The notes under the pieces are model-generated. The model was not told the origin of the DNA. It saw only the letters and a list, made by a program, of their open reading frames with translations, and made no database searches. This document shows, piece after piece, positions 50,302-59,085 of a DNA stretch of 59,989 bases. The position numbers were made by a program, and so were the translations under genes. Source of the stretch: Verrucomicrobiota bacterium (GTDB lineage: Bacteria > Verrucomicrobiota > Verrucomicrobiia > Opitutales > Opitutaceae); contig JACRQG010000022.1 in the NCBI GenBank assembly GCA_016222805.1, positions 72,766-132,754 on the forward strand. The letters are read 5' to 3'. The number at the start of each line of letters is the position of its first letter. Position 1 is the first letter of the stretch.

Positions 50302-51714
50302 ATGAGTTGCGTTCCCTCTTCCACGGTCACGCCCGCGCAGACGGCGCCACAATCCCTGGCCCGCCGGAGTTTTCTCGCCGCCGGCCTTGGTACCTCCCTG
50401 CTCGCGGTGCGAGCGGCGGCACCCGCGCGGAAGGAGAAGCTGCGAATTGCCGCCGTCGGCATCGGCGGCATGGGAAAGACCTACCTCGAAGGCTGCAAGG
50501 ACGAGCGGATCGTGGCGCTCTGCGATCTGGATCATACGCGGACCACCACCCAGGAGGTCTTCGCCGCGTTTCCCGGCGCCGCTCGGTACCGGGATTTTCG
50601 GGAGATGTTCGATCGGGAGGCCGCGAATTTCGACGCCCTGATTCTCGCCACGCCCGACCATACCCACGCGCTGATCGGACTTCGCGCTCTCGCGCTGGGC
50701 AAGCACCTCTACTGCGCCAAGCCGGTTGCTCACAGTGTGGCCGAAGTCCGAAGGATTCGTGCGGCGGTCCGTGCCGCGCCACACCTCGTCACCAAGACCA
50801 GCGTCCAGTCGTCGGCGGGAGAAGGTGCCTGCCGCACGGCGGAGTTGCTGCGCGTCGGAGCGATTGGCCCCGTCGCCGAGGTGCATGTCTGGTGCGATCA
50901 CCCAGCGTACCCTTGCGGGTTGGTGCGACCGAAGGACGAGCCGCGTCCTCCAGAGGGGATGGACTGGGACCTCTGGCTCGGCCCGGCGCCATATCGCCCT
51001 TACCATCCGGCGTACCATCCGGGCAATTGGCGCTCCTGGTGGGATTTTGGTTCCGGCGCGGTCGGAGACATGTGCTGCCACACGCTGCACACGTACTTCC
51101 GGGAACTGCGCCTGGCCTCCCCAACTGCCGTCTACGGCACGGGCTCCATGCGCTACGACGGGTTTTTCGAGTTTGTCGCCACGCCCGAATGTCAGGGGCA
51201 CGCCAACCTGGTGACCTGGGAATACCCGGCGCGAGAGGAACTGCCCCCGCTCCGCCTGCACTGGTACGACGGCGGGATGCGTCCGCACCGGCCCGCAGAA
51301 CTGGACCCCGGCCTCGAACTGCCGCGTTCCGGGGTGTTGTTCGTCGGCGCGGAAGGGAAGCTCCTCTCTGCTTATTCCGGCGGCAATCCCTTCGCCAAGC
51401 AGGGGCGCGGCGTCCCGGGCGGCCTGCTCCTCCCGGAGGCGAAGTTTCGCGGCTATAAGTCCCCGGCGCGCACATTGCCGCGCTGCGAGAGCGGCGACCA
51501 TTACCGCGAGTGGATTCGCTCCTGCAAGGAAGGCCGTCCATCGCTCTGCCCGGTGGACTTCGGCTGTGAGATGACCGAACTCGGCCTCCTCGGCGCCATG
51601 GCGCTGCGCACCAAGCGCGTGCTGGCCTGGGATGCCGCGGCGGCCCACGTGACGAACCACGATGCCGCCAACGCCATCGTGGACCCGCCGAGTCGCGACG
51701 GCTGGAAGATCTGA
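50302..51714 (+). CDS. Tat-exported Gfo/Idh/MocA family oxidoreductase, candidate glycoside dehydrogenase
   Basis: The ATG at 50302 gives 470 residues with a twin-arginine-like signal (LARRSFLAAGLGTSLLA). The Rossmann motif is AVGIGGMGKTYL. DALILATPDHTHALIGLRAL and GKHLYCAKPVAHS follow, with Ala-Lys-Pro in place of Glu-Lys-Pro. The second half has WWDFGSGAVGDMCCHTLHTY. It is the third gene of the TonB-DUF1080 operon. Related exported enzymes oxidise C3 of glycosides, which would prepare the substrate for DUF1080. NAD(P) use outside the cytoplasm would need a tightly bound cofactor that is carried through Tat. Confidence 0.9.
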   Translation: MSCVPSSTVTPAQTAPQSLARRSFLAAGLGTSLLAVRAAAPARKEKLRIAAVGIGGMGKTYLEGCKDERIVALCDLDHTRTTTQEVFAAFPGAARYRDFREMFDREAANFDALILATPDHTHALIGLRALALGKHLYCAKPVAHSVAEVRRIRAAVRAAPHLVTKTSVQSSAGEGACRTAELLRVGAIGPVAEVHVWCDHPAYPCGLVRPKDEPRPPEGMDWDLWLGPAPYRPYHPAYHPGNWRSWWDFGSGAVGDMCCHTLHTYFRELRLASPTAVYGTGSMRYDGFFEFVATPECQGHANLVTWEYPAREELPPLRLHWYDGGMRPHRPAELDPGLELPRSGVLFVGAEGKLLSAYSGGNPFAKQGRGVPGGLLLPEAKFRGYKSPARTLPRCESGDHYREWIRSCKEGRPSLCPVDFGCEMTELGLLGAMALRTKRVLAWDAAAAHVTNHDAANAIVDPPSRDGWKI

Positions 51715-51849
51715 ACCGCCGGACGAGCCGAAGTTCCGGCCAACGCCGGTGCGCGGTCCCGGCCCCGCGCAGGTCCGGGATCCAACCGCCGTAGGGGGAC
51801 TTGATTGCCCCGAACGAACTCCCCAAGGTCTTCGCGCCGCGAACTCCTC

Positions 51850-52641
51850 ATGCCCGACTTTCCGCACTTTTTCGGCGCCGCGCCCTCCGACCAAAACGCC
51901 CTCGATCTCTTCGCCGGCGAATGGTCCTCTCAGCCGCCACCCAACCGGCCCGAACTCAAGGCCGGCGCCACCCCCCTCTTCGACGATCCCCGCATCGCCT
52001 GGGCGCATCACCGCCTGATGGAAATGGGGCTGGAGCGCGGGTTCACCGGCCGGGAGGTGCTGGAACTCGGTCCCCTCGAAGGCGGCCACTCCTATCTCAT
52101 CGATCGTCTCGAAGCCGCTTCCGTCACCGCGATCGAGGCCAACGCCCGGGCGTATTTGAAGTGCCTGATCGCCAAGGAGACTTTTCAGATGCCGCGGGTG
52201 CGCTTCCTCCTCGGCGACTGCCTGGAGTTCCTGCGCCAGACCGACCGCCACTTCCACGTCGGCGTCGCCTGCGGGATCCTCTACCACCTCACCAATCCGG
52301 TGGAGCTGCTCGAACTGCTCGCGCGCCGCTGCGACGCCTTGTTCCTTTGGACGGTCTTCTACGATCCAGAGTTCGTGGCGAAGAATCCGGTGCCCGGCGC
52401 CAAATTCTCCGAGGTCATCGCGATGGAAACCGCGGGCTTCAAGCACACCGTCCACCGCTTCAACTACGGGCCGTCGCTGGACTGGAAGGGCTTCTGCGGC
52501 GGGGGCGACGTCTACAGCTATTGGATGGAGAAGGAAGAAATCATCGCGGCCCTTCGCCGCTTCGGCTTCAGCGACTTCCGCCAGGAACAGCATCCCAACG
52601 TCCACGGCAGCGCCCTGATGCTGGCCGCCCGAAAGGGCTGA
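51850..52641 (+). CDS. Class I SAM-dependent methyltransferase
   Basis: The ATG at 51850 (MPDFPHFFG) is preferred to a TTG at 51805; it gives 263 residues. SAM-binding motif I is REVLELGPLEGGHS, with Glu135-like acidic residue in VTAIEANARAYLKC and LLGDCLEFLRQ. The signature VACGILYHLTNPVELLELL is common in methyltransferases that lie in surface-polysaccharide clusters. No export signal. It begins the final block of sugar genes, though a secreted-protein gene and an opposed methyltransferase intervene. Substrate unknown, a sugar nucleotide or lipid-linked glycan is likely. Confidence 0.85.
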   Translation: MPDFPHFFGAAPSDQNALDLFAGEWSSQPPPNRPELKAGATPLFDDPRIAWAHHRLMEMGLERGFTGREVLELGPLEGGHSYLIDRLEAASVTAIEANARAYLKCLIAKETFQMPRVRFLLGDCLEFLRQTDRHFHVGVACGILYHLTNPVELLELLARRCDALFLWTVFYDPEFVAKNPVPGAKFSEVIAMETAGFKHTVHRFNYGPSLDWKGFCGGGDVYSYWMEKEEIIAALRRFGFSDFRQEQHPNVHGSALMLAARKG

Positions 52642-52746
52642 GCCCGGGGTTCGGGGAAAACCCGCGGGCGGCGGCACCTTCCCCATGGACGCCGGTCATC
52701 CATCGTTTGACGCCGTGCCTTCCCGGCACCATGCTCCTGTAAACTG

Positions 52747-53448
52747 ATGCAGCTCTTCGCCCGGTTTTCCTCGTTCTCGCTCCTCGCCGTCCTGGCCGCC
52801 GCCTGGACGGGGGCGGGCGAGACTGCGCCGGCCGCCCGGCTGCCGAGGAAGTCACCGTTCGAGGCGGTCGGAAACGCGGCGGCCCCGGCCGCGGCCGCTT
52901 CCGAGACGATTGAGTTTTCCGGCGTCACAACCGTCGGCCGGCAGACCGACCTGATTTTCCACGACAAGACCAAGAAGAAGAGTGTCTGGGTCGGCATCGG
53001 CGAAACCAAGGAAGGCATCACGGTGGTCAGCTACGACCAGCAGCGGGCCCAGGCGGTGGTGAAGATCAACGGAGCGGAGAAGGTGATGGCGCTGCGCAAG
53101 GGAGCCGCGCCGGCCGGCGGGGCCAACACCGCCCCGGCCCTTACTCCGTTCCTCCCTGGCCAGGCGCCTGCCACGCCATTGGTGATCACACCGAATCCGC
53201 CGCCGGTGGCCCCCGCCGCGGCCCCGACGGCACCTACCGAAACCGCGCCCTCCACCCCGGCTCCCGTGGGAGCAGCGCCGGCGTCGCCCGCCGAAGTGCA
53301 ACGCCGCCAGGAAACCGAGGCCCGGATGCTGGTCAGTGATCTCCTGGAAATCGGCATGGCCCAGCGCAAAGCCTACGAGGAGGCGCAGCGCCGGGCCGCG
53401 GAAACACCTACCCCCGCCCCCACGACTGCGGAGCCCCCGAAGCCTTAG
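52747..53448 (+). CDS. Secreted Pro/Ala-rich protein of unknown function
   Basis: The 233-residue product has a signal peptide (about 7-24). A beta-type module follows (about 53-118: IEFSGVTTVGRQTDLIFHDK, SVWVGIGE, TVVSYDQQRAQAVVKINGAE, MALRKG). It resembles the small periplasmic domain of type II secretion/pilus inner-membrane partners, but only loosely. Residues of about 120-188 form a Pro/Ala/Thr linker. A charged helical segment (RRQETEARMLVSDLLEIGMA) and another Pro-rich tail close it. Similar secreted proteins exist in Opitutaceae. I do not assign a function. Confidence 0.75.
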   Translation: MQLFARFSSFSLLAVLAAAWTGAGETAPAARLPRKSPFEAVGNAAAPAAAASETIEFSGVTTVGRQTDLIFHDKTKKKSVWVGIGETKEGITVVSYDQQRAQAVVKINGAEKVMALRKGAAPAGGANTAPALTPFLPGQAPATPLVITPNPPPVAPAAAPTAPTETAPSTPAPVGAAPASPAEVQRRQETEARMLVSDLLEIGMAQRKAYEEAQRRAAETPTPAPTTAEPPKP

Positions 53449-53553
53449 GCATCGGCGCCGCACGCCCGCACCGCCGTTTCTCCCAGGGGTATCCTCCGGT
53501 GCTCCGACGGCGCGGGACCGCTCTTGGAGACGTCGAAGTCCTACCGCGCCGAG

Positions 53554-54237
53554 TCACTCACGCGAGGGACGCACGCCCCACCCGTACACCCAGAAATCCA
53601 ACCGGCCGGCGACCTGCACGTCCGCGAAACCCGCCCGCTTGAGGAAAGTCTCGATCTCCGGCCGCGTGGAACACTTGGAGATCTGCGGCGGGCGCTCCCC
53701 CGGGGGAAAACGCAGGCGACTTTCCTCAAAGACCGCCCAGCCCGCCGGCGAGGCCAGGTCCACGTTGTCACAGTAGAACCTCCCGCCCGGTTTCAGCACG
53801 CGCTTCGCCTCCAGGACATAGTTGTAACGATCCCACTCCTCGAGGTGCATGAATACCACGGTCGTATAGACCACATCGACCGAGGCATCCGGGATTGGCC
53901 GGAGGTCGTATCCGGAAACCTCCTGCAGGCGGACGTTGGTCAAGCCCAGCAGCCGCCGGCCGGCGAGGCGCAGCATGTTGGCCGAGACATCACAGCCCAC
54001 CCATTCCTTGACGAAGGGAGAAAGCACCCGCCCGACCCGCCCGACGCCGCAACCGATCTCCAGGAACACGTCCTCCGGTTTGACGCCCACGGTTTCCCGG
54101 AGCACGTCGACCGTATCCTCGGCATCCGCGTGAAACTTGTCCTCGTCGGTATAACCGGAGACGTATAGGTACGCGTCCTGTTTCGACCCCGAAAGGGAGT
54201 TCCACACGGACTTGTAGTCGCCACGGAGCTTGCTCAT
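53554..54237 (-). CDS. Class I SAM-dependent methyltransferase
   Basis: The ATG at 54237 yields 227 residues. Motif I is VFLEIGCGVGRVGRVL, followed by WVGCDVSANMLRLA, VVYTTVVFMHLEEWDRYNYV and KRVLKPGGRFYCDNVDL. It is soluble with no signal. Upstream on the minus strand the leader is strikingly pyrimidine-rich. It is unrelated in detail to the methyltransferase at 51850 and is opposed to the epimerase gene at 54407 across 169 bp. Substrate unknown; an O-methylated surface sugar fits the neighbourhood. Confidence 0.88.
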   Translation of the reverse strand: MSKLRGDYKSVWNSLSGSKQDAYLYVSGYTDEDKFHADAEDTVDVLRETVGVKPEDVFLEIGCGVGRVGRVLSPFVKEWVGCDVSANMLRLAGRRLLGLTNVRLQEVSGYDLRPIPDASVDVVYTTVVFMHLEEWDRYNYVLEAKRVLKPGGRFYCDNVDLASPAGWAVFEESRLRFPPGERPPQISKCSTRPEIETFLKRAGFADVQVAGRLDFWVYGWGVRPSRE

Positions 54238-54406
54238 CGGCGGGAAGTGAAAGGGAGAGGGAAAGGCAAAGGGAAGCGGGAAGTGCCGGCCGCGCGACCT
54301 CGCCCCCGCCGGCCCGCCTGTCGCCGACGATTCCCCGCTCGCGATTCTCAGCCCCGGTTCCTTCTTTGCTTTTCCCGCGCCCGCCAGTCTTACATACCTC
54401 CCAGCC

Positions 54407-55486
54407 ATGCGCATCCTTATCTCCGGCATCTGCGGCTTCGTGGGCAGCACCCTGGCCCGCGCTCTCGCCGAGGCCGGCTCCGGCCACCAGGTTTCCGGAT
54501 TCGACAACTTCATCCGTCCGGGCAGCGAATCGAACCGCGCGGACCTGAAGCGCATCGGGGTCCGGCTCTTCCACGGCGATCTCCGGGCAGCCAGCGACCT
54601 GGAGGGTCTGCCCCCCGCCGACTGGGTCATCGATGCCGCCGCCAATCCCAGCGTGCTCGCCGGAGTCGACGGGCGGACCAGCTCCCGGCAATTGGTCGAG
54701 CACAACCTCGTCGGGACGATCAACCTCCTCGAGTACTGCAAGCAGCATCGCGCCGGCTTCATCTTGCTCAGCACGAGCCGCGTCTACTCGATCGCCGCAC
54801 TCGCCAGCCTGCCCATGGAAGTGCGGGCGCACGCCTTCACGCCGCCGCTCCACCTCCCGCCCGGTGCTCCCCGCGGCGTCTCGACGGCCGGCGTCACCGA
54901 GCAGTTTTCCACCGAAGCCCCCGTCTCGCTTTATGGCGCCACGAAACTCGCGAGCGAGGCGCTGGCCCTGGAGTACGGCGAGACGTTTCAGCTCCCCGTG
55001 TTCGTGAATCGCTGCGGGGTGCTGGCCGGCGCCGGCCAGTTCGGGCGCGCCGACCAGGGCATCTTCGCCTACTGGATCAATGCGTGGCTGCGCCAGCGGC
55101 CGCTCCGTTACCTCGGATTCGACGGGCAGGGTCATCAGGTGCGCGACTGCCTCCACCCACGGGACCTGGTGCCCGTGCTGGAACGGCAGTTCGTGGCCCC
55201 GCGCCTGGCGGCCGGCGATCGCCTCGCCAACTTCTCCGGCGGTGCGGCCTCCGCGCGTTCACTGCGCCAGCTCAGCGACTGGTGTGCCGCCCACCTGGGT
55301 CCGCATACTGTCGTCGCGGACGCCACCCCGCGGCCCTTTGACCTTCCCTGGGTCGTGCTCGATTCGGCCAAGGCGGAGCATCTCTGGTCGTGGCGGCCGA
55401 CGACGCCGGTCGAGGCGATTCTCACCGAGATCGCCGCGCACGCCCGGGCCAACCCGGATTGGCTCGATCGTTCGGCTCCCCTCTAG
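54407..55486 (+). CDS. NAD-dependent epimerase, CDP-paratose 2-epimerase-like
   Basis: The 359-residue extended SDR begins MRILISGICGFVGSTLA (GxxGxxG). It has DAAANPSVLAG, LLSTSRVYSI, an intact Tyr176-Gly-Ala-Thr-Lys180, NRCGVLAGAGQFGRADQG and QVRDCLHPRDL. The RVY-insert-GYxxxK spacing and the Gly-rich C-terminal half are like CDP-paratose/tyvelose 2-epimerases, and unlike the gene at 40781 it keeps the catalytic Tyr. The glycosyltransferase starts 45 bp downstream. Probable role is making a deoxyhexose-type nucleotide sugar for surface polysaccharide. Confidence 0.86.
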   Translation: MRILISGICGFVGSTLARALAEAGSGHQVSGFDNFIRPGSESNRADLKRIGVRLFHGDLRAASDLEGLPPADWVIDAAANPSVLAGVDGRTSSRQLVEHNLVGTINLLEYCKQHRAGFILLSTSRVYSIAALASLPMEVRAHAFTPPLHLPPGAPRGVSTAGVTEQFSTEAPVSLYGATKLASEALALEYGETFQLPVFVNRCGVLAGAGQFGRADQGIFAYWINAWLRQRPLRYLGFDGQGHQVRDCLHPRDLVPVLERQFVAPRLAAGDRLANFSGGAASARSLRQLSDWCAAHLGPHTVVADATPRPFDLPWVVLDSAKAEHLWSWRPTTPVEAILTEIAAHARANPDWLDRSAPL

Positions 55487-55530
55487 ACCAGCACCGGTCC
55501 AGCCTCCGCCTCCCTCGCCCCGACTCCGGC

Positions 55531-56286
55531 ATGCCTCCCGCCACCCCACTCACCCTCTTTTCCGTCGTCATCCCGGCCCGCGACGAGGAGGAGTCTCTGC
55601 CCTCGACCGTCGCGGACATTGTCCGGATCTTTGAAGCCGAGAAGGTGCCGCACGAAATTGTCGTGGTCGACGACGGCAGCCGGGACCGCACCTGGGAGGT
55701 GCTGCAGGATCTCCAGCGCACTTACCCGACACTCGCCCCCACCCAGAATGCCAGCGGCGCCAACGGCTTTGGCCGCGCGGTGATCTGGGGGCTCGACCAC
55801 AGCCGCGGCGACGCCGTGGTGATCATGATGGCGGATGCCTCCGACTCACCCGCCGACGCCGTCACCTACTGGCGGCTGCTCAACGCCGGTCACGATTGCG
55901 CCTTTGGCAGCCGCTTCGTCCCCGGCGGCCAGGTCATCGACTACCCGCGGGTCAAACTCTTCGTCAACCGGCTGGCCAATTTCCTCGTGCGCGTCGGTTT
56001 CAACATCCCGCTCAACGATACGACCAACGCGTTCAAGGCGTACCGCCGCACCGTGATCGACGGCTGCCGGCCCTTCCTCGCGCCGCACTTCAACCTCACC
56101 GTCGAGATCCCGCTGAAGGCGATTGTCCGCGGCTATTCCTTCGCGGTCACACCCATCTCCTGGCGCAACCGCAAGTACGGGGTCGCGAAACTCAAGATCA
56201 AGGAAATGGGCAGCCGGTACTTCTTCATCTGCGCGTATGTGTGGCTGGAGAAGTACTTCAGTCGCGGGGACTACCGGCGGAAGTAG
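55531..56286 (+). CDS. GT2 family glycosyltransferase (DPM1-like)
   Basis: The ATG at 55531 gives 251 residues. GT2 motifs are VVIPARDEEESLPSTV, EIVVVDDGSRDRTW, MMADASDSP (in place of DxD) and CAFGSRFVPGG. The C-terminal part has no transmembrane segment, so it resembles the short dolichyl- or undecaprenyl-phosphate sugar transferases (DPM1 type). It probably loads a sugar onto a polyprenyl phosphate or extends a glycan at the inner membrane. It lies between the epimerase and rfbC. Confidence 0.88.
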   Translation: MPPATPLTLFSVVIPARDEEESLPSTVADIVRIFEAEKVPHEIVVVDDGSRDRTWEVLQDLQRTYPTLAPTQNASGANGFGRAVIWGLDHSRGDAVVIMMADASDSPADAVTYWRLLNAGHDCAFGSRFVPGGQVIDYPRVKLFVNRLANFLVRVGFNIPLNDTTNAFKAYRRTVIDGCRPFLAPHFNLTVEIPLKAIVRGYSFAVTPISWRNRKYGVAKLKIKEMGSRYFFICAYVWLEKYFSRGDYRRK

Positions 56287-56420
56287 TTACGCAGTCCCCG
56301 CGAGACGGAGGCGTAGTGCCGCTCCTTCGGCGGCAGCCGGAAAAGCCTTGTCCCTCCCTGACGCCACCGGCCTTATCGGACCCCGTATTTTTGCCGCACC
56401 ATTGAACTCCCGCCCTTCTC

Positions 56421-56966
56421 ATGAATGTGCTCCGCTGTGACCTCGACGGCCCGCTCGTCATCGAGCCCAAGGTCTTCGGCGACCCGCGCGGGTTTTTCGT
56501 CGAGTCCTTCAACCGCGAGCGCTACCGCGCGGCCGGGATTTCCCACGAATTCGTCCAGGACAACTTTTCGTTCTCCTGCCGCCACACGCTCCGCGGGATG
56601 CACGCCCAGAACCCATCTCCCCAGGGCAAACTGGTCTCGGTCTGGCAGGGCGAGGTCTGGGATGTCGTGGTGGACATCCGGAAATCGTCCCCGACCTTTG
56701 GGCGCTGGCACGGCGTCACTCTTTCGGCGGAAAACAAGCGCCAGTTCTGGGTGCCGCCCGGTTTCGCCCATGGCTTCGTGGTTCTGAGCGAAAACGCCCT
56801 GTTCCACTACAAGTGCACCGACCTCTACGCGCCGAAGGACGAAATCGGTTTCCGCTGGGACGATCCCGAGGTTGGAATCCAGTGGCCGGTCTCCACGCCC
56901 CTGCTCTCGAAGCGGGACGCCGCGGCCCCTCTCCTGCGCGACCTGCCACGCGATCGACTCTTCTGA
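56421..56966 (+). CDS. rfbC: dTDP-4-dehydrorhamnose 3,5-epimerase
   Basis: RfbC/RmlC epimerises C3 and C5 of dTDP-4-keto-6-deoxyglucose. The 181-residue protein has the usual length and cupin fold. Visible features are GDPRGFFVESF near the N-terminus, the catalytic His61 in TLRGMHAQNP, Lys70 in QGKLV, WDVVVDIRKSSPTFGRW and FWVPPGFAHGFVVLSE. The HAQN stretch replaces the common HYQ. The rfbD ATG comes 1 bp after its stop, so the two are translated together. Confidence 0.95.
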   Translation: MNVLRCDLDGPLVIEPKVFGDPRGFFVESFNRERYRAAGISHEFVQDNFSFSCRHTLRGMHAQNPSPQGKLVSVWQGEVWDVVVDIRKSSPTFGRWHGVTLSAENKRQFWVPPGFAHGFVVLSENALFHYKCTDLYAPKDEIGFRWDDPEVGIQWPVSTPLLSKRDAAAPLLRDLPRDRLF

Positions 56967-56967
56967 A

Positions 56968-57840
56968 ATGAAACGAATCCTCCTTTTCGGCAAAGTCGGC
57001 CAGGTTGGCTGGGAACTGCGACGCACCTTGGCGCCGATGTGCCAGCTCACCTGCGTCGATTACCCGGAGGTCGACTTCACCGCCCCGGACTCCGTGCGCC
57101 GGCAAATCGCGGCTGCCGCCCCGGAGATCATCATCAACGCCGCCGCCTACACCGCCGTCGACAAGGCCGAGTCGGAACTCGCGCTGGCCACCCAGATCAA
57201 CGCCGACGCCCCGGGCGTCATGGCCGAGGAGGCGCGCCAGCGGGGCGCCCTGCTCGTTCACTATTCCACGGACTACGTCTTTGACGGGACCAAGACCACT
57301 CCCTACGTCGAGGAGGATCCCGCCAACCCACTCGGGGCGTATGCCCGCACCAAGCACGCCGGCGACGAGGCCATCCGCCGCTCCGGCTGTGACCACCTGA
57401 TTTTCCGCCTCTGCTGGGTGTACGGCGCCCGTGGCGCCAACTTCATGCTCACGATGCAGCGGCTCGCGCGCGAACGCGAGAAGCTCCGGGTGGTCGCGGA
57501 TCAGGTGGGATGCCCCTCCTGGTCGCGGATGATCGCCGAGACCACCGCGCTCGCCCTCCGCCAGGTGCGCTCCCCGGCCGATGCCCGTGCCGTCTCCGGC
57601 ACCTACCACCTCTGTTCGACTGGCCAGACCAGTTGGCACGGGTTCGCACAGGCCATCATCGACCTGATGCCGGCCGACTCGCGCAAGTGCCGTGAGGTCG
57701 AAGCCATCTCCTCGGCCGATTACCCGACGCCCACGAAACGTCCCGCGTATTCCGTCATGTCCACCGCCAAGCTCGAGCGCGTCTTTGGTCTCCGCCTCCC
57801 CGACTGGCAGACCAGCCTCCGGCAGGTGGTGGAAAGCTGA
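56968..57840 (+). CDS. rfbD: dTDP-4-dehydrorhamnose reductase
   Basis: RfbD/RmlD makes dTDP-L-rhamnose with NAD(P)H. The 290-residue SDR has ILLFGKVGQVGWEL (a variant of GxxGQLG), INAAAYTAVDKAES, the catalytic STDYVFDG and Tyr-Ala-Arg-Thr-Lys (YxxxK), and RLCWVYG. It follows rfbC with 1 bp between and precedes rfbB by 105 bp. Length and motif order are normal. Confidence 0.95.
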   Translation: MKRILLFGKVGQVGWELRRTLAPMCQLTCVDYPEVDFTAPDSVRRQIAAAAPEIIINAAAYTAVDKAESELALATQINADAPGVMAEEARQRGALLVHYSTDYVFDGTKTTPYVEEDPANPLGAYARTKHAGDEAIRRSGCDHLIFRLCWVYGARGANFMLTMQRLAREREKLRVVADQVGCPSWSRMIAETTALALRQVRSPADARAVSGTYHLCSTGQTSWHGFAQAIIDLMPADSRKCREVEAISSADYPTPTKRPAYSVMSTAKLERVFGLRLPDWQTSLRQVVES

Positions 57841-57945
57841 TCGCGGCCAAACCTTTCTGCTGATTCGCGCCTGATCCGATTCCCCCACGCCCACCCCGGC
57901 ACTCGCTTTCTCCCTCTCTCCCCGCTTCCCTCACTCCCTTCCTGC

Positions 57946-59013
57946 ATGAACCTCCTTGTCACCGGCGGCTGCGGATTCATCGGCAGCAATTTCATCCGGC
58001 AACGCCTGCTCGAAACCGGCTCCCCTCTGCGCCGGCTGGTCAACCTCGACGCCCTTACGTACGCCGGCAACCCGGCCAACCTCGCCGATCTCGCCGGCGA
58101 CCCGCGCTATGTGTTCGCGCACGGCGGCATCGGCGACGTCGAACTCGTCTCGCGACTCTTCACCGAACACCAGTTCGACGCCGTCGTGAACTTCGCCGCT
58201 GAGTCCCACGTCGATCGCTCCATCGATTCCCCCGAGCCTTTCGTCCAGACCAACGTGGTCGGCACCCTGCGCCTGCTCAACGCCGCCCGCCTGCACTGGG
58301 CCCGGCTCCCGGAACCCCGGAAATCCGCATTCCGTTTCCTGCACGTCTCGACCGACGAGGTCTACGGGACCCTCGCCCCCACCGATCCCGCGTTCACGGA
58401 GGAAACTCCCTTCGCCCCGAACTCCCCCTACGCCGCCTCCAAGGCCGCCAGCGATCACCTCGTCCGCAGCTACCAGCACACCTTCAAGCTGCCGACCCTC
58501 ACGACCAACTGCTCCAACAACTACGGCCCCTACCATTTCCCCGAGAAGCTGATCCCCCTGATGATCCTCAACGCCCTCGAGGGCAAACCGCTGCCCGTCT
58601 ACGGCGACGGCATGCAGATTCGGGACTGGCTGTACGTCGAGGATCACGCCGCCGCCATCTGGCTGGTGCTGCAGAAGGGGCGCGTCGGCGAGACCTACAA
58701 CATCGGCGGACTGAACGAGAAGCCGAACCTCGAGATTGTGCGGACCATCTGCGCCCTGCTCGATCGCAAGTCACCGCGGCCCGACGGCCAGTCGTACGCC
58801 ACACAGATCACCTATGTCGCCGACCGCCCCGGCCACGACCGCCGGTACGCGATCGACTGCCGGAAGCTGCAGCGCGAACTCGGCTGGGCCCCCCGCGAGT
58901 CGTTCGCCACCGGCATCGAGAAGACCGTCGACTGGTACCTCACGCACCGCGCCTGGGCCGCCGACATCACCGCGAAGAAGTATCAGCGCGAGCGCCTCGG
59001 CACGACGTCCTGA
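57946..59013 (+). CDS. rfbB: dTDP-glucose 4,6-dehydratase
   Basis: RfbB/RmlB converts dTDP-glucose to dTDP-4-keto-6-deoxyglucose. The 355-residue extended SDR has [40 protein letters not shown] with the Thr-Asp-Glu catalytic triad, [14 protein letters not shown] (YxxxK) and [20 protein letters not shown]. The leader is pyrimidine-rich with no Shine-Dalgarno sequence. It is followed by rfbA after 72 bp. Confidence 0.97.
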   Translation: MNLLVTGGCGFIGSNFIRQRLLETGSPLRRLVNLDALTYAGNPANLADLAGDPRYVFAHGGIGDVELVSRLFTEHQFDAVVNFAAESHVDRSIDSPEPFVQTNVVGTLRLLNAARLHWARLPEPRKSAFRFLHVSTDEVYGTLAPTDPAFTEETPFAPNSPYAASKAASDHLVRSYQHTFKLPTLTTNCSNNYGPYHFPEKLIPLMILNALEGKPLPVYGDGMQIRDWLYVEDHAAAIWLVLQKGRVGETYNIGGLNEKPNLEIVRTICALLDRKSPRPDGQSYATQITYVADRPGHDRRYAIDCRKLQRELGWAPRESFATGIEKTVDWYLTHRAWAADITAKKYQRERLGTTS

Positions 59014-59085
59014 TTGGTTCATCCGGCGGCGAAGACGGCCGGCCGCCCTCCCGCCCTTCCTTCCTCCTTTCTCTTTCTTTCCCCC

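Noticed and set aside
51805-51849. TTG start adding 15 residues to the first methyltransferase
   Set aside because: The ATG at 51850 begins a protein of normal form; the added residues show no feature.
56320-56345. Hairpin TGCCGC/GCGGCA after the GT2 gene as a terminator
   Set aside because: Six-bp stem with no T-run.
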